Assembly (NCBI RefSeq): GCF_017571495.1
Contig: NZ_JAGETZ010000017.1
Coordinates: forward strand, 1 to 64,000
Source: Hymenobacter negativus
GTDB lineage: Bacteria > Bacteroidota > Bacteroidia > Cytophagales > Hymenobacteraceae
Length of the DNA: 64,000 nt
Direction of reading: 5' to 3'
The position numbers and the translations under genes are program-made. Below the pieces are notes generated by a model. It ran no database searches. It saw only the letters and a program-made list of their open reading frames with translations, and had not been told where the DNA came from. Position 1 is the first letter of the stretch. Every line of letters starts with the position of its first letter. Of this stretch, positions 8,023 through 16,300 are shown one piece after another.

Positions 8023-8400
8023 ATGGCTCGTATCGCAGGGGTTGATATCCCGGACAACAAGCGCGGCGAAATCTCGCTGACTTACATTTTCGGCATTGGC
8101 CGGAGCAACGCCAGCAAGATTCTGGTAAAAGCTGGCGTCGACGTCAATAAGAAGGTGAAGGACTGGACCGACGAGGAGTCGGGTGCTGTCCGTGCCATTA
8201 TTGCCGCCGAACACAAGACCGAAGGCGTGCTGCGCTCGGAAGTAACGACGAACATCAAGCGTTTGATGGACATCGGCTGCTACCGTGGTCTGCGTCACCG
8301 CAAAGGTCTGCCGGTTCGTGGTCAGCGCACCAAGAACAACTCGCGTACCCGCAAGGGCAAGCGCAAAACGGTGGCCGGCAAGAAGAAGGCAACGAAATAA
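8023..8400 (+). CDS. rpsM: 30S ribosomal protein S13
   Basis: 125 residues; S13 in the 30S head contacts the P-site tRNA and bridges to the 50S subunit. MARIAGVDIPDNKRGEISLT and the C-terminal RHRKGLPVRGQRTKNNSRTR with a lysine-rich tail are characteristic. It opens the alpha-operon part of the cluster after a structured 112-base gap. Confidence 0.97.
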   Translation: MARIAGVDIPDNKRGEISLTYIFGIGRSNASKILVKAGVDVNKKVKDWTDEESGAVRAIIAAEHKTEGVLRSEVTTNIKRLMDIGCYRGLRHRKGLPVRGQRTKNNSRTRKGKRKTVAGKKKATK

Positions 8401-8415
8401 ACTTAACCGGGAATC

Positions 8416-8457
8416 GGCGCTGGCTCTGGCGAGTATCCTACTCGCGCAGCCAGCGCC
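8416..8457 (+). promoter_or_regulatory. intercistronic hairpin between rpsM and rpsK
   Basis: GGCGCTGGCT (8416-8425) pairs perfectly with AGCCAGCGCC (8448-8457), enclosing an inner GAGTA/TACTC stem. No T-run follows directly. It could be an RNA-processing or ribosomal-protein-binding site, or a weak terminator. Confidence 0.5.
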
Positions 8458-8487
8458 AACACCTCCCGCATTTTTTGCGATAACCAA

Positions 8488-8880
8488 ATGGCACAAAAAA
8501 GAAAAGACAAAGCCAAGAAGCGCGTTGTCGTGGTGGAGCAGGTGGGCCAGGTACACATCCGTGCCTCGTTCAACAACATCATCATCTCCATCACCAACAA
8601 CAACGGTCAAGTTATTTCGTGGGCTTCGGCCGGCAAAATGGGCTTCCGTGGTTCGAAGAAAAACACGCCTTACGCCGCTCAAATGGCGATGAGCGACTGC
8701 GGCAAAGTGGCCCACGACCTGGGCATGCGCAAAGCCGAAGTATTCGTGAAAGGTCCAGGCTCGGGCCGTGAGTCGGCCATCCGCGCCCTCGGCAACGTGG
8801 GCATTGAGGTGACCACCATCCGCGACGTAACGCCGCTGCCGCACAACGGCTGCCGCCCCCCCAAGCGTCGTCGCGTTTAG
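8488..8880 (+). CDS. rpsK: 30S ribosomal protein S11
   Basis: 130 residues; S11 forms part of the 30S platform near the E site. After a lysine-rich start, VHIRASFNNIIISITN, SWASAGKMGFRGSKKNTPYA and the C-terminal NGCRPPKRRRV are family signatures. It stands between rpsM and rpsD as usual. Confidence 0.97.
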   Translation: MAQKRKDKAKKRVVVVEQVGQVHIRASFNNIIISITNNNGQVISWASAGKMGFRGSKKNTPYAAQMAMSDCGKVAHDLGMRKAEVFVKGPGSGRESAIRALGNVGIEVTTIRDVTPLPHNGCRPPKRRRV

Positions 8881-8906
8881 TTTTCCACTTCAGAAATTAG
8901 ATTACA

Positions 8907-9512
8907 ATGGCACGTTATACCGGCCCTACCTCAAAAATTGCCCGTCGCTTCAACGAGCCGATTTTCGGCCCGAGCAAAGCGCTCAACAAGAAAGCCTATC
9001 CTCCGGGCCAGCACGGCCGCGGCCGTCGCAAGAAGCAGTCGGAGTACGCTGTCCAGCTGATGGAGAAGCAGAAGGTGAAGTACATGTACGGCATGTTGGA
9101 GAAGCAATTCGAAAACCTGTTCCACAAAGCAGCAGCACTGCCCGGCATCACCGGCGACAACCTGCTCGCATTGCTGGAAGCCCGTCTGGACAACGCCGTG
9201 TACCGTTTGGGCATTGCCTCGACGCGTCGCGCTGCTCGCCAGCTCGTAGGTCACAAGCACATCACCGTGAACGGTGAAGTGGTGAACATCCCTTCGTACC
9301 ACCTCCGTCCCGGCGACATTGTGGCCGTGCGTGAGAAGTCGAAGTCGCTGGAAGCCATCACCACGAGCCTGTCGGTTCGCAACTCGCGCCAGTTCTCGTG
9401 GCTGGAGTGGGACGGCAAGGAGTTGGCTGGCAAGTTCCTCAACGCCCCCGCCCGTGAGCTGATTCCGGAGAAAATCACCGAACAGCTCATCGTCGAACTG
9501 TATTCGAAGTAA
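8907..9512 (+). CDS. rpsD: 30S ribosomal protein S4
   Basis: 201 residues. S4 nucleates 30S assembly by binding the 16S 5' domain and represses the alpha operon in E. coli. The N-terminal domain includes PPGQHGRGRRKKQSEYAVQL; an S4 RNA-binding domain follows (LDNAVYRLGIASTRRAARQL and GHKHITVNGEVVNIPSYHL). The N-terminal zinc cysteines of some S4 proteins are absent. Confidence 0.97.
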   Translation: MARYTGPTSKIARRFNEPIFGPSKALNKKAYPPGQHGRGRRKKQSEYAVQLMEKQKVKYMYGMLEKQFENLFHKAAALPGITGDNLLALLEARLDNAVYRLGIASTRRAARQLVGHKHITVNGEVVNIPSYHLRPGDIVAVREKSKSLEAITTSLSVRNSRQFSWLEWDGKELAGKFLNAPARELIPEKITEQLIVELYSK

Positions 9513-9527
9513 ATAACGCTACTGGTA

Positions 9528-9552
9528 GCGGCCCGGCAGTTTGTCGGGCCGC
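9528..9552 (+). promoter_or_regulatory. hairpin between rpsD and rpoA
   Basis: GCGGCCCG (9528-9535) pairs perfectly with CGGGCCGC (9545-9552) around a 9-base loop. A T-rich stretch follows about 23 bases later, not directly. It may lower readthrough into rpoA or mark a processing site. Confidence 0.45.
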
Positions 9553-9602
9553 ACTTGTGCTTATACTTCACCAATTTTTTTCTAATTTTTTACGCCCCAC
9601 AT

Positions 9603-10592
9603 ATGTCAATCTTAGCTTTTCAGATGCCGGAGAAAGTGGTGATGGAGAAATCCGACGACTTCACCGGGACGTTTGAATTTAAGCCGCTCGAGAAGGGCTA
9701 CGGCGTCACCATCGGCAATGCGCTGCGTCGCATTCTGTTGTCGTCGCTGGAGGGTTTCGCCATCACGTCGGTGCGCACCAACAGCGTGCTGCACGAGTTT
9801 TCGACCATCGAAGGGGTGATTGAGGACATGTCCGAAATCATCCTGAACCTGAAGATGGTCCGCTTCAAGAAAGTGAGCGACGCCATCTCGGATAAAATTA
9901 CGGTGCGCGTGAAAGGCCAGGATACCTTCTCGGGCGCTGATATTGCCAAGTTCGCCAGCGGTTTCGAAGTACTGAACCCCGACCACGTGATTGCCCACCT
10001 CGACCCCAGCGTGGAGCTGGAGTTGGAGCTGACGATTGCCCGTGGCCGTGGCTACGTGCCCGCCGACGAGAACAAGCCGGCTGACCAGGTTTTCGGTCAG
10101 ATTGCCATCGACGCTATCTACACGCCCATCAAGAACGTGAAGTACAGCATCGAGAACACCCGCGTGGAGCAGAAGACCGACTACGAGAAGCTCGTTATCG
10201 AGATTCAGACCGACGGTTCGATTCACCCGGAGGACGCGCTGAAAGGTGCGGCCAACATCCTCATTCAGCACTTCATGCTGTTCTCGGACAACACGATGAC
10301 CCTCGAGGGCCCGCGTGTGACCGAAGACGAGCCGATTGATGAGGAAACCATGCAGATGCGCAAGATGCTCAAGACTCCACTGGAGGACATGGAGCTCAGC
10401 GTACGCGCTAAGAACTGCCTCAAGGCTGCTGACATCAAAACGATGGGCGAATTGGTGCAGCTCGAAATTGCCGACATGATGAAGTTCCGCAACTTCGGCA
10501 AGAAAAGCCTGACCGAACTGGAAAACCTCGTGGAAGAACGTGGTTTGGAGTTCGGTATGGACCTGGGCAAGTATCGCCTGGACGAGGACTAG
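9603..10592 (+). CDS. rpoA: RNA polymerase alpha subunit
   Basis: 329 residues, the scaffold subunit of RNA polymerase. The N-terminal dimerisation domain has FKPLEKGYGVTIGNALRRIL; the C-terminal domain, which contacts UP elements and activators, has LSVRAKNCLKAADIKTMGEL and the helix-hairpin-helix region KFRNFGKKSLTELENLVEE. The ATG at 9603 (MSILAFQMPEKV) matches the usual N-terminus. An upstream in-frame start at 9555 would add a hydrophobic stretch not expected in this protein. Confidence 0.96.
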   Translation: MSILAFQMPEKVVMEKSDDFTGTFEFKPLEKGYGVTIGNALRRILLSSLEGFAITSVRTNSVLHEFSTIEGVIEDMSEIILNLKMVRFKKVSDAISDKITVRVKGQDTFSGADIAKFASGFEVLNPDHVIAHLDPSVELELELTIARGRGYVPADENKPADQVFGQIAIDAIYTPIKNVKYSIENTRVEQKTDYEKLVIEIQTDGSIHPEDALKGAANILIQHFMLFSDNTMTLEGPRVTEDEPIDEETMQMRKMLKTPLEDMELSVRAKNCLKAADIKTMGELVQLEIADMMKFRNFGKKSLTELENLVEERGLEFGMDLGKYRLDED

Positions 10593-10606
10593 TAGTTAGA
10601 ATACCG

Positions 10607-10657
10607 GATGTGCTGATTGGCTGGACTTGTCTGGCGGGTTAGCACATCTTCTTTTTT
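10607..10657 (+). terminator. terminator between rpoA and rplQ
   Basis: GATGTGCT (10607-10614) pairs with AGCACATC (10641-10648), followed by TTCTTTTTT. This would partly uncouple rplQ from the upstream genes. rplQ then follows after a further 105 bases. Confidence 0.6.
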
Positions 10658-10762
10658 ATCCATTTACTATTTCACCAGTGTGCCCCAGGGGCAGCGGTTC
10701 TAATGAGGCCTTGAGGCCCGCCGTGGTCGCCGCCCGCAAGCACACATTTTTTCAAACGACCG

Positions 10763-11365
10763 ATGCGTCACGGAAGAAAAATCAACCACCTGGGCCGGAC
10801 TACCGCCCACCGCCACGCCATGTTGTCGAACATGGCTTCGTCGCTCATCCTGCACAAGCGTCTGACGACGACTGTGGCCAAAGCCAAAGCCCTGCGCAAG
10901 TACGTGGAGCCGATGCTGACCAAGTCGAAGGAAGACACGACGCACTCGCGTCGTATGGTATTCGCCGCTCTGCAGGACAAAGAGTCGATTAAGGAGTTGT
11001 TTGGCAACATTTCGGGCAAAATTGCTAACCGTCCCGGTGGCTATACCCGCATCCTGAAGCTGAGCGATACCCGTCTGGGCGACAACGCCGAGATGTGCAT
11101 CATCGAGTTGGTGGACTTCAACGAGACCCTGATTGAGTCGAAGCAGGCTGCTGCTGACAAAGCTGCGGCTGGCACTACCCGTCGTTCGCGTCGTGGTGGT
11201 AAAAAGGCTGCTGGTGACGCTCCTACTTCGGCTACCGAAGTAACCGGCGAAGCTGTAGCTCCCGCCGCTGTAGTTGAGCAGTCGGCTCCGGCTGACACGG
11301 CTACCGAAACTGTAAAAGACGGCGAGAGCCGCGAAGAAGCTAAGGCTGACGAAGCTGGTGCTTAA
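10763..11365 (+). CDS. rplQ: 50S ribosomal protein L17 with C-terminal extension
   Basis: 200 residues; the L17 core (MRHGRKINHLGRTTAHRHAM, then SLILHKRLTTTVAKAKALRK) occupies about 1-125 and lies near the peptide exit of the 50S subunit. Residues from about 130 on form a low-complexity Ala/Glu/Thr/Lys-rich tail, probably disordered; Bacteroidota L17 proteins are often extended like this. It is the last gene of the ribosomal cluster and is followed by a strong terminator. Confidence 0.95.
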   Translation: MRHGRKINHLGRTTAHRHAMLSNMASSLILHKRLTTTVAKAKALRKYVEPMLTKSKEDTTHSRRMVFAALQDKESIKELFGNISGKIANRPGGYTRILKLSDTRLGDNAEMCIIELVDFNETLIESKQAAADKAAAGTTRRSRRGGKKAAGDAPTSATEVTGEAVAPAAVVEQSAPADTATETVKDGESREEAKADEAGA

Positions 11366-11390
11366 TTCGTAACAGTTGCTGCAAAGTTGA

Positions 11391-11423
11391 AAGGGACGCT
11401 CCGTGAGGGGCGTCCCTTTTTTT
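11391..11423 (+). terminator. terminator of the ribosomal operon
   Basis: AAGGGACGC and GCGTCCCTT pair around a short loop, followed by seven T residues. It is 25 bases after the rplQ stop. Confidence 0.85.
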
Positions 11424-11558
11424 GTTCGAAAATTTTAGGGGAACAAGAGCAAATCAGATTGCCTATTTGAGCCGATTCAATCGTTAGCGCAAACTGTGGT
11501 AAGGCGCTACGAAATGTTCTTTTAATATCGTTAGCGTGCTTATGCCGGCTGATTCGCG

Positions 11559-11566
11559 TACGTTTG
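11559..11566 (+). promoter_or_regulatory. -7 box of the eno promoter
   Basis: TACGTTTG matches TAnnTTTG and lies 33 bases before the eno start codon. The -33 region shows only a weak GTTAG near 11530. Otherwise the 234-base gap after rplQ holds only the upstream terminator. Confidence 0.55.
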
Positions 11567-11599
11567 CAGCATATTTAACTGTTTACAAAACGACTTGCT

Positions 11600-12871
11600 A
11601 TGAGCTTCATCTCGCAAATTCACGCTCGCCAGATTTTTGATTCCCGCGGTAATCCGACGGTAGAAGTTGACGTCACGCTTGACTCCGGTGTAGTAGGCCG
11701 CGCCGCTGTGCCTTCAGGCGCTAGCACTGGTAAACACGAAGCGGTAGAGCTGCGGGACGACGATAAATCCATGTACATGGGCAAAGGCGTGCTGAAAGCT
11801 GTAGAGAATGTAAATTCTCGCATTGCGGAAGAACTGGTAGGCTTCTCAGTGTACGAGCAGGCACTACTCGACAAGATTATGCTGGAAATGGACGGCACGC
11901 CCAACAAGGCTAATTTGGGTGCCAATGCCATTCTGGGTGTGAGCCTAGCCGCCGCCCGCGCTGCCGCGCAGGATGCTGGTATGCCGCTCTACCGCTACGT
12001 AGGTGGGGTGGGGGCGGCCACGCTCCCGGTGCCAATGATGAACATCCTGAACGGCGGCTCGCACGCCGACAACTCCATCGATTTCCAGGAGTTCATGATT
12101 ATGCCCACAGGCGCTTCTTCTTTCTCGGAGGCACTGCGTTGGGGCACGGAGATTTTCCACCACTTGAAGAACGTATTGAAAAAGCAAGGCTTCAGCACGA
12201 ACGTAGGGGATGAAGGTGGCTTTGCTCCCAACATTAAGTCGAACGAGGACGCCATTAAGATTGTGTTGCAGGCCATTGAAACGGCCGGCTACCGCCCTGG
12301 CGAGGACGTGTTTATTGCCATGGACGCAGCTGTGTCGGAGTTTTATGAGGATGGGGTATACCATTTCAAGAAGAGCACCGGCGACAAGCTGACTTCGAGC
12401 CAAATGGTGGACTACTGGGCCGATTGGGTTAAGAAATACCCCATCATCAGCTTGGAGGATGGCATGGACGAGGACGACTGGAGCGGCTGGAAATCCTTGA
12501 CGGAGCGCGTGGGCAAACAAACCCAATTGGTGGGCGACGACTTGTTCGTGACCAACGTGGACCGCCTGCAGCGCGGCATTGATGAGGGTATTGCCAATGC
12601 CATCCTCATCAAGGTAAACCAAATCGGCACGCTGACTGAAACCATCAATGCGGTGAACCTGGGCCGCCGCAATGGCTATAAGTCGGTGATGAGCCACCGC
12701 TCGGGCGAAACTGAGGACAGCACGATTGCTGATTTGGCCGTGGCTTTGAATACTGGTCAGATTAAGACGGGCTCGGCTTCCCGCTCGGACCGGATGGCTA
12801 AGTACAACCAGTTGCTCCGCATAGAGGAAGAGTTGGGCGAGGTGGCCTACTTCCCTGGCAAGAAGATGTAA
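11600..12871 (+). CDS. eno: enolase
   Basis: 423 residues; interconverts 2-phosphoglycerate and phosphoenolpyruvate in glycolysis. The flexible loop SGASTGKHEAVELRDDD, the catalytic Glu region NVGDEGGFAPN, the Mg-ligand segments (AMDAAVSEFY, SLEDGMDEDDW, LVGDDLFVTN), the catalytic lysine in ILIKVNQIGT and the SHRSGETEDSTIADLAVAL signature are all present. It has its own promoter and terminator. Confidence 0.97.
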   Translation: MSFISQIHARQIFDSRGNPTVEVDVTLDSGVVGRAAVPSGASTGKHEAVELRDDDKSMYMGKGVLKAVENVNSRIAEELVGFSVYEQALLDKIMLEMDGTPNKANLGANAILGVSLAAARAAAQDAGMPLYRYVGGVGAATLPVPMMNILNGGSHADNSIDFQEFMIMPTGASSFSEALRWGTEIFHHLKNVLKKQGFSTNVGDEGGFAPNIKSNEDAIKIVLQAIETAGYRPGEDVFIAMDAAVSEFYEDGVYHFKKSTGDKLTSSQMVDYWADWVKKYPIISLEDGMDEDDWSGWKSLTERVGKQTQLVGDDLFVTNVDRLQRGIDEGIANAILIKVNQIGTLTETINAVNLGRRNGYKSVMSHRSGETEDSTIADLAVALNTGQIKTGSASRSDRMAKYNQLLRIEEELGEVAYFPGKKM

Positions 12872-12893
12872 TAAGTCACGTAGTTAGGTTGCC

Positions 12894-12930
12894 AAACGGC
12901 CGATTCCGCATTATGTGGAATTGGCCGTTT
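12894..12930. terminator. terminator after eno
   Basis: AAACGGCC (12894-12901) pairs with GGCCGTTT (12923-12930), with an inner ATTCC/GGAAT stem. The 3' arm ends 19 bases before the next start codon. Confidence 0.7.
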
Positions 12931-12949
12931 GTATTACCTTTATCCCGCA

Positions 12950-13264
12950 ATGAATCTACCGTCCTTCATTAACCCGGTATTCCGGGTTGCCCGCAGTTTT
13001 TATTTCCTTACTGGTATGGGCTTTCTGGTCTGGATGCTGGTATTCGATGCAAACGATTTGGGCAAGCAGTTCGACATTTATCGCAAATGGCAGGACCTGC
13101 GCAATGAGAAGCAGTACTACCTCGACAATATTGAGGTGGTGAAGAAGGACCGCGCTGAGCTGATGAGTTCACCGGCGCTGCTGGAGAAATTTGCCCGGGA
13201 AAAATACCTGATGAAACGCCCCGGAGAGGACGTTTTCGTGCTGGTGCCTGCCACCGCTGAGTAG
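12950..13264 (+). CDS. FtsB/DivIC-type septum formation initiator
   Basis: 104 residues with one membrane segment (about 17-33, FYFLTGMGFLVWMLVF), then a coiled-coil stretch (WQDLRNEKQYYLDNIEVVKK) and a C-terminal REKYLMKRPGEDVFVLVP segment. This is the layout of FtsB/DivIC, the bitopic divisome protein that works with FtsL and FtsQ. The ATG at 12950 is preferred because an upstream alternative would lie inside the eno terminator. A near-consensus -7 box (TACCTTTA) ends just before the start, suggesting a very short leader. Cytoplasmic N-terminus and periplasmic C-terminus are inferred. Confidence 0.8.
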   Translation: MNLPSFINPVFRVARSFYFLTGMGFLVWMLVFDANDLGKQFDIYRKWQDLRNEKQYYLDNIEVVKKDRAELMSSPALLEKFAREKYLMKRPGEDVFVLVPATAE

Positions 13265-13366
13265 CGTTTATAGGGAGTTGCTGCAACCACTGTTCGACAG
13301 CGGCCGGATTCTTGCTGCCTTAATATTCATTCATTTCATCATTTTTTCATTTCTCTTCTTATTTGT

Positions 13367-16300
13367 ATGAAGCACTACTACCCTGCCGCTTCGCGGCTGC
13401 TTACCGGGCTTTGGAGACTACTGTTGCTGGCCGGAATTGCCAGCCCGGTGGCGGTACATGCCCAGTCTTATTCGCTGCCCCTTTCGGGTAGTAACACCAT
13501 TACCACCTGCGCGGGCACGCTGTATGATGATGGGGGCGCGAATGGCTCCTATTCGACCTATGCCAGTGGCGCTACCACCATTTTGCCTGCTACAGCAGGC
13601 AACAAGGTGCGACTGCAGTTTACCACGTTTGCTGTAGAGACGTACTACGACCGGGTTTCTATTTACGATGGCACCAGCACCAGTGCGCCGCTGATTGGCA
13701 CGTACGATTCCAGTACTCCGCCGACCACGGTGTATGGCACCACGGCCTCAGGGGCGCTGACGGTACAATTGACTTCCGACGGCGTGGGGCAATTCAATGG
13801 CTTTGCGGCCACCATTGGCTGCGTAACCACGGTGCCACCTCAGGCGCAGGCCGACTTAACGGTGCAAAGCGCTTACCTGTCGCCGTTGAGCGTGGTGGCG
13901 GGCGGTAGCACGTCGGCCAGTTGCTACATCTACAACTTATCGGGTGCTACTGCGAGCAGCAGCTCGGTCGGGTTCTATTTGTCGACCGATGCGGTATTGG
14001 ATGCAACGGACCAGCTCCTAGGTAGTGCCATTGGCTACGCGCTGCCCGTGAGCCAGTCTTCGTCACGCTATGCCAACCTAACGGTGCCAGTAGGTACGGC
14101 GGCGGGCAACTACTACGTGCTGTTTGTGGCCGACTACCAGAACCAGGTTTCGGAAAGCAATGAGAACAATAACGTGGCAACGGTAAACCTAACCGTGACG
14201 CCACCGAGCATCGACCTGACCATTCAGCAGGCTACAGTAACTCCGCAGAATATCGCCCCTGGTACGCCGTTGAGCATGAGCTGCTACATTGACAACCAAG
14301 GTAACGCTATGGCCAACAGCAGCAGCGTAGGCTTCTACTTCTCGACCGATGCCACCCTGGACGCTGCCGACCAGCTCCTGACCTCGCAGTATGGCGCGGC
14401 GCTGTATCCGAACTATACGCAGTCGCGCTACGGCACGGCAGCGGTGCCCACAGGCACGGCACCAGGCACTTACTACATCCTGTTCGTAGCTGACTACCAG
14501 AACCAGGTGGGCGAAACGAATGAGACGAACAATGTATCGGCGGTCAGCTTTACGGTGTCACCTCCCGGGGTTGACCTCGTGATTCAGCAGGAGTACCTGT
14601 ACCCGAGCTCGACAGTAGCTGGCAACTCGGTTCAGGCCACCTGCACCATCTTCAACCAAGGCAACATGCTGGCCAACAGCAGCACGGTAGGCTTTTATCT
14701 CTCCACAAACCAAACGTTTGATGCTGCCGACGTGCTGCTGAATACGTCGACTGGTTCCTCGTTGTCGGCTAACCTGGGCAGCTACCGGTCGGTGTATCCC
14801 GTGATACCCGTGGGCACAGCGGCTGGTAACTACTACGTCCTGTTTGTGGCTGACCCGGCCAATGCCGTGACCGAAACCAGCGAAACCAACAACGTGCGCA
14901 GCGTAGCACTCACAGTACTGGCAGCTACTATCGACCTGACTATCCAAACTCCTTACCTGACACCAACCGTCACGGCACCGGGTGGAACTACGGCGGCCTC
15001 GTGCTATCTCTACAACCAGGGCAACGCGCTGGCCAATACTGCTACGGTAGGCTACTATCTCTCGACCAACCAGACGCTGGATGCCAGCGACGTGCTGCTG
15101 GGCAACACTACCGGCTCGCTGTACGGCGGCGGCTACGCCTCGCGCTACACTACCCTAACCATCCCGACCGGTACGGCTGTGGGCAACTACTACATCTTGT
15201 TTGTGGCCGACCATCTGAACCAAGTAACGGAAACGGTTGAGACCAACAACATTGCAACGGCTTCGCTGCAAGTCGTAGCACCCGGCATCGACCTGATGCC
15301 TTCGCAGGCCTACGTCACGCCTTATTCGAGCGCGCCGGGCAACACCGTTGCGGCGAGCAGCTATATGCAAAATCTGGGTAACTCGACGGCTCCAAGCAGC
15401 ACGCTCGGGTACTACCTCTCGACCAACCAGACGCTGGATGCCAGCGACGTGCTACTGCTGACCAGTCCTGGTGGCACCCTGGCGGCTAACCAGTACATAT
15501 CGCGCTACGACAACGTGCCGATTCCTGTTGGCACCGCCCCCGGTAGCTACTACATGCTGTTCGTGGCCGACCCGGCCAATGCCGTGACTGAAACCAACGA
15601 GAACAATAACGTAGTGAGTACTGCGCTGGTGCTGGTAGCGCCCGGAGTTGACCTGACCATCACCCAGCCTTATCTGACTCCTACTTCGGTGGCCCCAGGC
15701 AGCACACTGTCAACGTATTGCTACATTCAAAACCTGGGCAACTCGACGGCGGCCAGCAGCACGATTGGTTATTACCTCTCGACCAACCAGACGCTGGACG
15801 CCAGCGACGTACTGTTGCGGACTACGGTCGGTTCCTCACTTGGTGCCGGCCAGTACACTTACCGGAGCGACAGCCCACTGGTTCCGACGAGCACTGCACC
15901 CGGCAACTACTATGTGCTGTTTGTAGCCGACCCGTCCAGCGTAGTGACCGAGACCAATGAAAGCAATAACGTAGCCAGTGCTCCGCTGTTGGTGATTGCT
16001 CCAGGCATTGACCTCCAGATTCAGCAGCCTTATCTGTCGACCACGACTGTAACGCCAGGTTTTACCCTCAGCGGTAACTGCTACATTCAGAACGCGGGCA
16101 ATACTACGGCCGCCAGCAGCAACGTTGGCTTCTACCTCTCGACCAACCAGACGCTGGATGCCAGCGATGTGCTGCTCAGCACGGCTTCTGGCTTTTCTTT
16201 GCCTGCTAGCCAGACGTCGTACCGTCTCGGCAACCTTTTGATTCCGACAGGTACGACGGCCGGTAACTACTATGTGCTGTTTGTGGCTGACCCCACCAAT

